DNA of 57,393 nucleotides, taken from Pseudonocardiaceae bacterium (GTDB lineage Bacteria > Actinomycetota > Actinomycetes > Mycobacteriales > Pseudonocardiaceae). The notes under the pieces are model-generated. The model saw only the letters and a list, made by a program, of their open reading frames with translations. It made no database searches and had not been told where the DNA came from. A program made the translations under genes and the position numbers. Position 1 is the stretch's first letter; every line of letters begins with the position of its first letter. Where the stretch lies: contig WHSY01000022.1 of assembly GCA_009379815.1 (NCBI GenBank), positions 1 to 57,393 on the forward strand, read 5' to 3'. This document shows, piece after piece, positions 25,075 to 34,054 of this stretch.

Positions 25075-26664
25075 GTGGTTGACACGTTCTCCGGGCTGCT
25101 GACCTCCCTGGCGCAGCAGCGACCGGACCAGGCGGCGGTCGTCGACCCGTCCAGCGGCGACGCGATGACGTTCGCCGAGCTCGACGACCGGTCCCGCCGG
25201 CTGGCCGCGGGCCTGGCGGCGACCGGGGTCGCCCATGGGGACCGCATCGCGGTCTGGTTGCCGAACATCCCCGAGTGGCTGGTGCTGCAGTTCGCCGCGG
25301 CCCGGCTCGGAGCGGTCGTGGTGGCCGTCAACACCCGGTTCCGCGCCCACGAGCTCAGCGAGATCCTGCGCGTCTCGGACGCGTCCTGCCTCGTGATGCC
25401 GTCCGGGTTCCGGCACATCGACTTCGCGGGAATCCTCGCGCAGACACGCGAGCGCGTCGACCTGTCCGCGTTGTCGACCATCCTGGTCGGCGCAGCCGGT
25501 GACGGGCCCGAGAGGGCGCTGGCGTGGGAGCTGCTGCTGGCGCACCCGCCGACGGACCGCGACGACGGCCGGCCCGGCGACGTCTCGAACATCTTCGCCA
25601 CGTCCGGGTCGACGGGGACGCCGAAGCTGGCCATGCACCGGCAGACGAGCATCGTCACCCACGCGCGCCACGACGTGACGGCCTTCGACATGCACCCGGG
25701 CGAGGTGTCGCTGTGCGCGCTGCCGCTGTGCGGGGTGTTCGGCTTCAACGCGGCGATGTCCGCGCTGGCGTCCGGTTCCACCACGCTGCTGCCCGACGCG
25801 TTCGAACCGGCGGCCGCGGCGCAGGCGATGGCCCGCTACGGCGTGACCCACTGGCACGCCGCCGACAACATGATCCGCGGCGTGCTGGCCGCCGCCCGCG
25901 AGTCGGGGCTGCGCCTCGACACCTGGCGGGAGGGCGCCTTCGCGAGCTTCTCCGGCGGCGGGCCGGAGCTGGTGGGCGAGGTGCAGCGGGCGACCGGTGC
26001 CCGGATCACCGGCGTGTACGGGGCCAGTGAGCTGTTCGCCCTGCTGTCCCGCTGGCCGCCCGAGTGGGACGCCGAGGCCCGCAGCGTGGCAGGCGGGTTC
26101 CCGGTGGCTGCGGACATCGTCGTCCGCGCGGTGGACTCCGAGACCGGCGAGGTGCGCGCGCACGGCGAGCCCGGCGAGCTGCACTTCCGCGGCTACTGCG
26201 TGGCGGCGGGCTACTTCGGCAACGACGAGGCGACCGCGGCGGTGTTCACCGACGACGGCTGGTACCGCAGCGGGGACCTGGGCAGCACCCGGGCCGACGG
26301 TGGGTTCGTCTACCTGTCGCGGCTGAAGGACTCGCTGCGGCTACGCGGGTTCCTCACCGACCCAGCCGAGATCGAGGCGCACCTGCAGACCCATCCCGCG
26401 GTGACGCTCGCCCAGGTGGTCGGGGCACCCGATCCCGACGGCGGCGACATCGCGGTCGCGTTCGTGGAGCTCACCCCGGAAGCGGCTACCGACCCCGGCG
26501 AGCTCGTCGAGCACTGCCGGCGGGACCTGGCCAACTACAAGGTGCCCGCCGCGGTCCACCTGGTGACGGACTGGCCGACGGTCGACGGCACGAACGGCGT
26601 GAAGATCCAGCGGATGCGCCTGCGGGACCGCGCGGCCGAGCTGATGAAGGCGCCCGCGGACTGA
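25075..26664 (+). CDS. AMP-dependent acyl-CoA ligase of the importer operon
   Basis: A 529-aa ANL ligase. Its P-loop motif is the variant FATSGSTGTPKLAMHRQT near 174-191. YGASELFALLS takes the place of the usual YGxTE near 325. RSGDLG is the hinge near 401, LKDSLRLRGFLTDPAEIE replaces the usual GGENI stretch, and NGVKIQRMRLR near 505-515 gives the catalytic lysine. These differences set it apart from the other four ligases of this window and suggest a different acid. It starts at a GTG 31 bases after the ATPase, so importer and ligase form a capture-and-activate unit. Confidence 0.88.
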   Translation: MVDTFSGLLTSLAQQRPDQAAVVDPSSGDAMTFAELDDRSRRLAAGLAATGVAHGDRIAVWLPNIPEWLVLQFAAARLGAVVVAVNTRFRAHELSEILRVSDASCLVMPSGFRHIDFAGILAQTRERVDLSALSTILVGAAGDGPERALAWELLLAHPPTDRDDGRPGDVSNIFATSGSTGTPKLAMHRQTSIVTHARHDVTAFDMHPGEVSLCALPLCGVFGFNAAMSALASGSTTLLPDAFEPAAAAQAMARYGVTHWHAADNMIRGVLAAARESGLRLDTWREGAFASFSGGGPELVGEVQRATGARITGVYGASELFALLSRWPPEWDAEARSVAGGFPVAADIVVRAVDSETGEVRAHGEPGELHFRGYCVAAGYFGNDEATAAVFTDDGWYRSGDLGSTRADGGFVYLSRLKDSLRLRGFLTDPAEIEAHLQTHPAVTLAQVVGAPDPDGGDIAVAFVELTPEAATDPGELVEHCRRDLANYKVPAAVHLVTDWPTVDGTNGVKIQRMRLRDRAAELMKAPAD

Positions 26665-26680
26665 GGTGGGTATCCGGGCC

Positions 26681-26696
26681 CCCGCTGCGCGGCGGG
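26681..26696. terminator. short GC hairpin between convergent genes
   Basis: CCCGC (26681-26685) pairs with GCGGG (26692-26696) around six bases, in the 34-base gap between the ligase stop and the HDAC-like stop. It overlaps the left edge of the 433-bp repeat. No U-tract is present. Confidence 0.25.
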
Positions 26697-27127
26697 TCTC
26701 ACGGCGCGGGAACCCGGTCGACCAGCGGCCGCAGTGAGTCGACGGTGTCCTTCTGGTGCGGCTGCAGATCCATACCGCCGAGAGCGGACAGGAAGTCCAG
26801 GAAGGGGTCCTCGACCTTGGTTCGGATCCCGCTCAGCTCCTCGAATACCGCCAGCCCGCAGAACGGCACGTAGGCCGCCGAGTACCCGCCCTCGTGGACA
26901 CCCAACAGCCGGCCGCCCGCGGTCTCGTCGGCCACCGCCATGAGCATCCGGGTGAACTGCCGGTAGGCCTCGGAGTGCAGCATCTGACGGCCGAGCGGGT
27001 CCAGCGCGCCACTGTCGAACCCGGAGGCGACGACGACGAACCCGGGCCGGAAGCGGCGCAGCGCGGGCAGCACCACGGTCTCGAACGCGTACTCGTACCC
27101 GCCGGCCCCGGTCCCGGGCGGCAGCGG
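26695..27127. repeat. 433-bp direct repeat, copy A (3' end of HDAC-like gene)
   Basis: This stretch is repeated at 35579-36011 in the same orientation at a constant offset of 8884 bases. By eye the copies differ only at 26702 (C) versus 35586 (G). The encoded 141 C-terminal residues are identical. This is the intact copy, inside the complete gene. Confidence 0.95.
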
Positions 27128-27805
27128 GATGTTGATGTTCGCCCCGGCGCCCGCGCCGTCACCGGTGTGCTGCGCCGATCCGGAGTCCTGCGGGTAGTAC
27201 CGGTCCTGATGCAGCGAGATCGTCAACACCCCGGGGTCGGAGTAGAACGCCTGCTCGGTGCCGTTGCCGTGGTGCACGTCCCAGTCGACGACCGCGATCC
27301 GGTCCACTCCGTGCACGGCCCGCAGGTGGTGGGCGGCGATCGCGACGTTGCCGAACATGCAGAACCCCCGGCCGCGGGCCCGCTCCGCGTGGTGGCCGGG
27401 TGGGCGGGTGAGCGCGTAGGCGTTGCCGACCCGGCGGGTCTGCACCGCCTCGGCGGCGGTGATCACGCCACCCGCGGCGAGCAGCGCGATCTCGAAGCCC
27501 CCGGGTCCGAACGGCACGAGCTCGCCGGCGTCGCCGCCGTTGTCGTCGGACAGCGCCTTCATCCGCTCGACGTAGTCCACCTCGTGCACCTGCGTGAGCT
27601 CCGCCCAGGTGGCAGGTCGCGGGCGCAGCCAGGTGAGCTGCTCCGACAGCTCACAGGCATCGAGCAGGTTCTTCAGCCGACGTTTCGTGCGCGGGTTCTC
27701 CACGTGCTCGTCGGGTTCCACCCAGCCGCCTGCGGGGATGAAGCCCGCCGCATGGCGGGTGTCCCACCACATGTATCGCTCGTCCCAGACAATGCCGGTT
27801 GACAT
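26699..27805 (-). CDS. histone deacetylase-like amidohydrolase (class II HDAC/AcuC superfamily)
   Basis: A 368-aa zinc hydrolase expected to remove acetyl or other acyl groups from amines such as acetylpolyamines or protein lysines. Active-site features are RPPGHHAERARGRGFCMFGN with the tandem His near 139-140, DWDVHHGNGTEQ near 172-183 (zinc Asp and His), GFDSGALDP (third zinc ligand Asp), and HEGGYSAAY with the catalytic Tyr. Length is normal. The gene is transcribed alone and diverges from the MetE-like gene. Its last 429 bases are duplicated 8.9 kb downstream. The substrate cannot be told. Confidence 0.92.
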   Translation of the reverse strand: MSTGIVWDERYMWWDTRHAAGFIPAGGWVEPDEHVENPRTKRRLKNLLDACELSEQLTWLRPRPATWAELTQVHEVDYVERMKALSDDNGGDAGELVPFGPGGFEIALLAAGGVITAAEAVQTRRVGNAYALTRPPGHHAERARGRGFCMFGNVAIAAHHLRAVHGVDRIAVVDWDVHHGNGTEQAFYSDPGVLTISLHQDRYYPQDSGSAQHTGDGAGAGANINIPLPPGTGAGGYEYAFETVVLPALRRFRPGFVVVASGFDSGALDPLGRQMLHSEAYRQFTRMLMAVADETAGGRLLGVHEGGYSAAYVPFCGLAVFEELSGIRTKVEDPFLDFLSALGGMDLQPHQKDTVDSLRPLVDRVPAP

Positions 27806-27960
27806 GCCGACCTCCGCGTGCCGTGTCCTGCGTCTCGCCCCCAGCCTGGCCGAGTCGAGCGACGGCCGCAGCCTGCTGCCGGGTTCGGGTGGGCGCGTAG
27901 CGTGCTGACGCGCGGCGTCGACGGCGCCGCAGCAGCGTTGGTTTCGGGCGAGGGAGGCAG

Positions 27961-29127
27961 ATGAGCATCGACGACCGTGGCGACCGGATCCTGACGACCC
28001 ACTGTGGCAGCCTGCCCCGGCCGGTGGACCTGCTCGACCTGCTGCGCGCGCGGGCCAGTGGCGACGACCACGACCCCGAGGCCATGGCCACGCGCGTGCG
28101 CAGCGCGGTGGCCGAGACCGTGCAGCAGCAGCGCGACTGCGGCATCGACCTCGTCACCGACGGCGAGCAGGGCAAGCTCGGCTTCTTCAGCTACGTCGGC
28201 GAGCGGCTCGGCGGCTTCGAGCAGCGACCGGGCGCCGGCTTCCCGTTCACCTTCGAGGCCGAGGAGAAGGCCTTCCCGGAGTACTACGAGCAGTACTTCG
28301 GCGCCGCGATGATGGGTGGCACCGTCGCCACGATGGTCCCGCTGGTGTGCACCGGCCCGGTCACCTACCGCGGCGGTGATGCGCTGCAGCGCGACCTCGA
28401 CAACCTTCGGGCGGCGCTCGGCGGTGCGGACCCGGCCACCGCGTTCGTGCCGTCCATCGCGCCCAGCGGCGTCGGCCACAACGAGTACTACGGCTCGGAG
28501 CAGGAGTACTTCTTCGCGGTCGCCGACGCGTTGCACACCGAGTACCGGGCCATTGTCCACGCGGGCTTCTCGGTGCAGATCGACGATCCGTTCCTGACCG
28601 AGGTCTACAGCTTCGCCCCGCTGTCCGACAGCGACAAGCGCAAGCGGGCCGAGATGTACGTCGAGGCGATCAACCATGCATTGCGGGGCATCCCCGAGGA
28701 CAAGGTGCGGTTCCACACCTGCTACAGCATCAACGAGGGCCCGCGGGTCCACGACGTCCCGCTCGGCGACATCATCGACCTGGTCCTCGCGGTGAACGCC
28801 GGGGTGTACTCGTTCGAGGCCGCCAACCCGCGACACGAGCACGAGTACCACCTTTGGGAGAGCGTGGCGCTGCCCGACGGCAAGGCGCTGATGCCCGGCG
28901 TGATCACGCACGCGAGCAACATCGTCGAGCACCCCCAGCTGATCGCCGAGCGGCTGGTGCGCTACGCCGAGCTGGTCGGACGGGAGAACGTGATCGCGGG
29001 GGCGGACTGCGGGTTCTCCTCCCAGGCCACCTACCGGCCCGAGGTGCACCCGACCGTGGTGTGGGAGAAGTTCCGCGCCATGGCCGAGGGCGCGCGGCTG
29101 GCGACCCAGCGGCTCTGGGGGGCGTGA
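27961..29127 (+). CDS. MetE-like (cobalamin-independent methionine synthase family) protein
   Basis: A 388-aa TIM-barrel protein of the UROD/MetE-like superfamily, about half the size of true MetE and equal to its C-terminal catalytic domain. The N-terminus HCGSLPRP and DGEQGKLGFFSY are typical. Candidate zinc ligands are His/Cys in RFHTCYSINEGPR near 241-253 and Cys in GADCGFSS near 344-351. Such stand-alone domains may transfer methyl groups from substrates other than methyl-tetrahydrofolate, and related ones act in alkyl-coenzyme M or demethylation pathways. The specific reaction is not known. The start ATG follows GAGGGAGGC. A second, divergent member lies at 34055-35155. Confidence 0.85.
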   Translation: MSIDDRGDRILTTHCGSLPRPVDLLDLLRARASGDDHDPEAMATRVRSAVAETVQQQRDCGIDLVTDGEQGKLGFFSYVGERLGGFEQRPGAGFPFTFEAEEKAFPEYYEQYFGAAMMGGTVATMVPLVCTGPVTYRGGDALQRDLDNLRAALGGADPATAFVPSIAPSGVGHNEYYGSEQEYFFAVADALHTEYRAIVHAGFSVQIDDPFLTEVYSFAPLSDSDKRKRAEMYVEAINHALRGIPEDKVRFHTCYSINEGPRVHDVPLGDIIDLVLAVNAGVYSFEAANPRHEHEYHLWESVALPDGKALMPGVITHASNIVEHPQLIAERLVRYAELVGRENVIAGADCGFSSQATYRPEVHPTVVWEKFRAMAEGARLATQRLWGA

Positions 29128-29137
29128 GCCGCTCGCG

Positions 29138-29487
29138 TCAGTCGAGCTCGCGGGCGAGCGCCCACGCCTGGCGGGTGACGAAGGAGACGCGGCGGGGCGC
29201 GTAGGCGTCACCGATCAGGTGCACGTTCGGATGCCGGCCGCGCAGCTGGTGGAACAGCGCGTCCTCGGACACGGCGCCGCAGGCCAGGACGACGGAGTCC
29301 ACCTCGTCCAGCCGCCAGCGCCGCCCTGGATCCCGCCCTCGACCCTGGCCAGCCAGTACACGCAGAATCGCTCGAACTGCTCCTCGGATCCCAGCAGCGA
29401 GCCCCGGCCCCCACCGTGCGGTGGCAGCACGATGCGATGATCGAGGTCCATCGTCCCGACCCGGATCGGTTCGAAAACCGTCGCCAT
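29138..29487 (-). pseudogene. internally deleted old-yellow-enzyme-type oxidoreductase
   Basis: The first ~53 codons (MATVFEPIRVGTMDLDHRIV) match the N-terminus of FMN-dependent NADH:flavin oxidoreductases. The last ~57 codons, in another frame, match the C-terminus of the long 2,4-dienoyl-CoA-reductase-like members: DSVVLACGAVSEDALFHQL, then VHLIGDAYAPRRV and RQAWALARELD. Between them (junction near 29310-29330) roughly 550 residues are missing. I infer one large deletion with frame loss, so the gene is dead. A start and ribosome-binding site (GGGGAG) survive. A related C-terminal fragment is found antisense at the end of cbiO. Confidence 0.8.
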
Positions 29488-29587
29488 CCCACTCCCCTGA
29501 CGCAATCTCGCCGTTGCAACCTTGTCCACGATCGAGCAGCGCTGCTAGCGTGCCAAACGATTGGTAGGTGACCCGGGAGGCCCTCCG

Positions 29588-31231
29588 ATGCTGGACATGA
29601 CCGTCCCCGACCTACTCGACCGGCGCGCAGCCGACACCCCCGACCAGGGCGTCGCTTTCCCCGACGGTCGCTGCTCCTATCCCGAACTGGCCGCGCAGAC
29701 CCGGCGGCTGGCACAGGCGCTGTGGGCGCAGGGTGTGCGGCCCGGCGACAGCGTCGGGGTACTGCTACACGGCGGGCTGGACAGCGTCCGGATGTGGCTG
29801 GCCGCGGCCCGGATCGGTGCGGTGACCGTCCCGGTCAACGTGCGACTCAAGGCGCTCGAGGTGGCCTACCTGGTCGAGAACGCCGAGCTGCGGATCCTGC
29901 TCACCACTTCGGAGTTCGTGGCCCTGCTCACCGAGGCGCTGCCCGGGCTCGACACCGGTCACCCCGGCCGGCTGCGGCTGGCTGCGGCACCGCAGCTGCA
30001 CACCGTGGTCACCCTGGACGGCTCCACCGCGGCGGGTTGCCTGCCCGGTGCGGAGTTCGAGGGCGGGGCGGCGTCGGTGCCCGCCGAGCGGGTCAGTGCT
30101 GCCCAGGAGTCCCTCGATCCGGCCGATGCGGTCGTCATGCTCTACACCTCGGGCACCACCTCGCGGCCGCGCGGCTGCCTGCACAGCCACACGTCGCTGG
30201 TCGAGGAGGGCGGGGCCGTCGCCGAGCGGCTCGGCCTGCGGCCCGACGACCGCTTCTGGACGCCGCTGCCGATGTTTCACTGCGGCGGGTTCGACGTGGC
30301 GATGGCCGCGCTCGCCGGGCGCTGCGGGATGGTGCACGTCGGGACGTTCGACGCGGGGCGGGCACTGCGGCAGCTCGTCGAGCAGCGCTGCACCGTCGGC
30401 TTCCCCGCGTTCGAGACCATCTGGCTGCCGGTGCTCGACCACCCCGGCTTCGACGCGGCCGACCTGTCCGCGCTGCGGCTGGTCATCAACGTCGGCAGCC
30501 CGGAGCGGATGCGGTCGATGCAGGCCCGGCTGCCGCACGCGGTGCAGCTGTCCTGCCTGGGGATGACCGAGTCGTGCGGCTTCTGCTGCATGGGCTCGCC
30601 GGACGATCCCGCCGAGGTCCGCGCCACCACCAGCGGCGTGCCGCTGCGGCACATGCAGGCGCGCGTCGTCGATCCGGAGACGGGGGCGGACGTGCCTGCC
30701 GGCACGCCGGGGGAGTTCCGGTTCCGCGGGGTCTCGCGGATGCTGCGCTACCACCGCGATACCGAGGTCACCGCGCACCGGATCGACGCCGACGGCTGGT
30801 TCGCCTCGGGCGACCAGGTGGTGGCCGACGACGCCGGCAGGCTGCGCTTCCTCGCCCGCCTCAGCGACATCCTGAAGGTCGGCGGCGAGAACGTGGCGGC
30901 CGCCGAGCTGGAGGGCTTCCTGTCCGAGCACCCGGCCGCCGGGATCGTCCAGGTCGTCGGCGCGCCCGATGCCCGTTACAGCGAGGTGCCCGCGGCGTTC
31001 GTCCAGCTCCGACCCGGGGCATCGGCCACCGAGCAGGAGCTGATCGACTTCTGTGTCGGCCGCATCGCGACCTACAAGGTGCCGCGCTACGTGCGCTTCG
31101 TCGACGAGTGGCCGATGTCGGGTACGAAGGTGCAGAAGTTCCGACTTCGCCGCCTGCTCACCGACGAGCTCGCCGCCCGCGGCGTCACCGAGGCGCCGAA
31201 GATCGAGTCGGGACGTGCGGCTGCCGGCTGA
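29588..31231 (+). CDS. AMP-dependent acyl-CoA ligase
   Basis: A 547-aa ANL ligase: MLYTSGTTSRPRGCLHSHT near 183-201, then FHCGGFD. LGMTESCGFCCMGS takes the A5 position near 324. ASGDQVV replaces the TGD hinge, so its aspartate-bearing triad reads S-G-D. ILKVGGENVAAAELEGFL and MSGTKVQKFRLR with the catalytic lysine near 518 follow. The ATG at 29588 is chosen for the GGGAGG 8-12 bases upstream; a TTG at 29561 is less likely. Two cysteines in the A5 loop are unusual. It is probably monocistronic, facing the convergent enoyl-CoA hydratase. Confidence 0.9.
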   Translation: MLDMTVPDLLDRRAADTPDQGVAFPDGRCSYPELAAQTRRLAQALWAQGVRPGDSVGVLLHGGLDSVRMWLAAARIGAVTVPVNVRLKALEVAYLVENAELRILLTTSEFVALLTEALPGLDTGHPGRLRLAAAPQLHTVVTLDGSTAAGCLPGAEFEGGAASVPAERVSAAQESLDPADAVVMLYTSGTTSRPRGCLHSHTSLVEEGGAVAERLGLRPDDRFWTPLPMFHCGGFDVAMAALAGRCGMVHVGTFDAGRALRQLVEQRCTVGFPAFETIWLPVLDHPGFDAADLSALRLVINVGSPERMRSMQARLPHAVQLSCLGMTESCGFCCMGSPDDPAEVRATTSGVPLRHMQARVVDPETGADVPAGTPGEFRFRGVSRMLRYHRDTEVTAHRIDADGWFASGDQVVADDAGRLRFLARLSDILKVGGENVAAAELEGFLSEHPAAGIVQVVGAPDARYSEVPAAFVQLRPGASATEQELIDFCVGRIATYKVPRYVRFVDEWPMSGTKVQKFRLRRLLTDELAARGVTEAPKIESGRAAAG

Positions 31232-31285
31232 AACCGTAATCAGGTTCCAGAAGGGCGGTTCGAGCACCGGGCAGGGGCCCGCGCG

Positions 31286-32092
31286 TCACGCTCCCGGGCG
31301 GGCGGAGGGGAAGTCGGGCTGGCGCTTCTCGCGGAGCGCGGCAACACCCTCGTGGATGTCGGGGCCCATGAAGCCCAGCATCTCGTAGGCCGCGGACTGG
31401 TCGAAGATCGGACCGGCGGCCTTGAGCCAGTTGTTCAGCGCGCGCTTGGTCCACCGGATGGCCGACTGCGAGCCGGCCGCGAGCGTCCCGGCGACCCGCA
31501 GCGCCTCGTCGAGTACCTGGTCGCGGGGCAGCGCGGTCGTGACCATCCCGATCCGCTCCGCCTCGGTTCCGGTGAGCATCTCGCCGGTCAGCAGGTAGTA
31601 GCGGGCCTTGGCCATCCCGGCCAGCAGCGGCCAGACGATGGCGGCGTGGTCACCGGCGGCGACCCCGAGCTTGACATGCCCGTCGCCGAGCCGGGCGTCC
31701 TGCGCGCAGATCGAGATGTCCGCCAGCAGCGCCACGACCAGCCCCGCCCCGACCGCGACGCCGTTGATCGCCGAGACCACCGGTTTCTCGCAGTTGATGA
31801 TGTTGTAGACCAGGTCGCTCATCTCGGTGAGCATGTGTGAGATCCGGTCGTGGTCGCCCGCCATCCGCTCGACCATCGCGAGGTCACCGCCCGCGGAGAA
31901 GGCGGCGCCCGCACCGGTCACGACGGCTACCCGGGTGTCCGGGTCGCGAGCCACATCGGTCCACACGCGGGCAAGCTCGGCGTGCATGGTCTCGTCGGCC
32001 GCGTTGTACTTGTCCGGCCGGTCGAGCGTGATCAGCAGGACGCCGCCGTCACGCGGCTCGAAGGTCAGCGCCTCGTAGTCGGCATAGCCCAT
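31286..32092 (-). CDS. enoyl-CoA hydratase/isomerase family protein
   Basis: A 268-aa crotonase-fold protein. [14 protein letters not shown] near 24-37 is the first conserved block, [18 protein letters not shown] near 62-79 carries the oxyanion-hole glycine, and [19 protein letters not shown] near 111-129 the second. At the catalytic Glu positions the residues are [23 protein letters not shown] near 137-159, with Asp rather than the usual Glu at one of them. It may therefore be an isomerase or hydrolase rather than a standard hydratase. It converges on the ligase at 29588-31231 and presumably acts on an acyl-CoA. Confidence 0.88.
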   Translation of the reverse strand: MGYADYEALTFEPRDGGVLLITLDRPDKYNAADETMHAELARVWTDVARDPDTRVAVVTGAGAAFSAGGDLAMVERMAGDHDRISHMLTEMSDLVYNIINCEKPVVSAINGVAVGAGLVVALLADISICAQDARLGDGHVKLGVAAGDHAAIVWPLLAGMAKARYYLLTGEMLTGTEAERIGMVTTALPRDQVLDEALRVAGTLAAGSQSAIRWTKRALNNWLKAAGPIFDQSAAYEMLGFMGPDIHEGVAALREKRQPDFPSARPGA

Positions 32093-32298
32093 GCGGTGGT
32101 TCCCCTTGTCATGCTCGTTGTCCCTGCTCGTCCTCGTTGTCGCTGCTGGTCGGGTCAGCCGGCCAGGTGCCTACTACTTGCCCTGCTCCCCGCCACTCGG
32201 GTCGGCAGCCCTCTCGGCGGCCGACCAGGCGACGAAAAGGGTCCGATCGGCGAGTCCGCTGCCCCTGAACACCGTGCGAAACCCCGGTGACCACCGAT

Positions 32299-33924
32299 TC
32301 ACGTCTCGTACCGCGTGAACTGCGTTGACATCCCGCGGGCGGTAGGGTCGACCATGACGTTGACAACAGCCGGTCGCCCGCTTGCCAACGCACGCTCGAG
32401 CGCGGGACGGATATCGTTCGGATCCTCGACCATCTCACCATAGCAGCCAAGTGCCTCGAACATCTCGTCGTATCTCGTAAATCCGAGGTGCTGGCCGGAG
32501 ACCTTCTCGCCTTCTTGCTGCGCCGTCCAGCCTGCATTGTTCGAGATCACACACACGATCGGGATATCGTGCCGCACAGCGGTGTCCAGCTCCATCGCGT
32601 TGATTCCGAAGGACCCGTCGCCGTGGAGCACCAGGACTGTCGCCTCCGGTCGCGCCACCTTGGCACCGAGTGCAAGTGGCAGCCCGACACCCATGCATCC
32701 GAACGGGCCGCTGTTGAGCGAGTGGGGACGCTGGAACGGGATGGATTGTCGCGCGTAGGTCAGGATCTCCTGGCCATCCACGCAGAGCACGGCGTCGTCG
32801 GAAAGGAACTCCCGCACTTCCCGGCACAGCCGAAGTGGATGAATGGGCATGGCATCCGAGGCCTGCCGCTCTTCCTGCATCCGAGCCTTGGCCTCGTGCG
32901 CTGCCTCGAGGTGGCCTGTCCACGCCGCGTAGCGTCCCGGTGCGAAGTGACCGCGATCACGCTCCAGCAACTGCCTGAGGACAGCCCCGGCGTCTCCGAC
33001 GATACCGACGTCGGCGGGGCGATTACGTCCGATCTGATGAGCGTCGATATCGATCTGCACGAGCTTCGCGTCCTTGTTCCAGCGCGGCGGCCGCGTGAAC
33101 TCCGACACATAGTTCTGCCGGCTGGCGGCGAGGACAATGAGATCCGTACCGCCAAATGCTTCGCTGCGGGCCCCCAGGAACGAAAGGTCGTGCGCCTCCG
33201 GAATGGCACCGCGCCCCTGTGGTGTGGCGTAGAACGGAATACCGGAGCGCTCGACGAACTGCCGCAGCTCGGCTTCGGCCTCCGACCACAGGATACCGGA
33301 TCCGCTCAGCAGGACGGGGCGCTCGGCAGCTTTCATCATGTCCAGCGCACGGTCTATTGATTCCGGGTCGCCCTGCGGCCGCGGCCAACGAGAAGGCACC
33401 TCCATCCACTGGATCGCTGCCTCGTCGACGTTCGCGTAGAGCACGTCGCCCGGGAGGTCGAGGTACACCGGACCGGGCGCGGAACCGAGGGCGTGCTCGA
33501 AGGCGTAATGGAAGTACTCGGGCAACCGTTCGGCCTGGTAGCAACGTTCCGACCAGCGCGTTATCGGTCGGAACACCGAGAGCTGGTCGACTTCCTGAAA
33601 AGCTCCCATGCCGCTCTGAAACACCGGCGAGGCACCGCCCAGGACGATCACAGGTGTTCCGTCGGCGAACGCGTTCGCCACGCCGGTCACCAGATTCATG
33701 ACGCCGGGCCCCGATGCCGCCATGCAGGCCGCTGGGCGCCGCCGCAGGCGCGCATACGCGGTGGCCATCATGGGGGCGGCCTGCTCGTGACGGACGTCGA
33801 TCATACGCATGCCGATACGCTCGCATTCGGCCTCGCAATCGAGCATTGGCGCACCCATGAGGTAGAAAGCGATGTCGACTCCGTGCATCGTCAGACAGCG
33901 GGCGACGATCTCGTTTCCAATCAT
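32299..33924 (-). CDS. thiamine-pyrophosphate-dependent enzyme (acetolactate synthase/oxalyl-CoA decarboxylase-like)
   Basis: A 541-aa three-domain TPP enzyme. The N-terminal pyrimidine-binding domain has the catalytic Glu in DVRHEQAAPMMATAYAR near 43-59 and GPGVMNLVTGVANA. The central domain lacks an obvious FAD requirement. The C-terminal PP domain has the TPP motif LHGDGSFGINAMELDTAVRHD near 430-450 followed by VISNNAG. Closest by motif are oxalyl-CoA decarboxylase and benzaldehyde-lyase-like proteins; which 2-oxo acid or acyl-CoA it uses is unknown. It is 130 bases downstream of a MetE-like gene. Both have a lower GC content than their surroundings, suggesting acquisition as a unit. Confidence 0.85.
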   Translation of the reverse strand: MIGNEIVARCLTMHGVDIAFYLMGAPMLDCEAECERIGMRMIDVRHEQAAPMMATAYARLRRRPAACMAASGPGVMNLVTGVANAFADGTPVIVLGGASPVFQSGMGAFQEVDQLSVFRPITRWSERCYQAERLPEYFHYAFEHALGSAPGPVYLDLPGDVLYANVDEAAIQWMEVPSRWPRPQGDPESIDRALDMMKAAERPVLLSGSGILWSEAEAELRQFVERSGIPFYATPQGRGAIPEAHDLSFLGARSEAFGGTDLIVLAASRQNYVSEFTRPPRWNKDAKLVQIDIDAHQIGRNRPADVGIVGDAGAVLRQLLERDRGHFAPGRYAAWTGHLEAAHEAKARMQEERQASDAMPIHPLRLCREVREFLSDDAVLCVDGQEILTYARQSIPFQRPHSLNSGPFGCMGVGLPLALGAKVARPEATVLVLHGDGSFGINAMELDTAVRHDIPIVCVISNNAGWTAQQEGEKVSGQHLGFTRYDEMFEALGCYGEMVEDPNDIRPALERALASGRPAVVNVMVDPTARGMSTQFTRYET

Positions 33925-34054
33925 CGAGCAGGTTCCTTCCGCCGTGGGGTTGCGCCCGACACCCCAGGATCGCAGCTACGTTGCGCGGGGTCCAGACAGG
34001 GCACGGCATGCAACCTGACACGATCACGCGCGTGCGCTCACGGGAACGGCAGCT

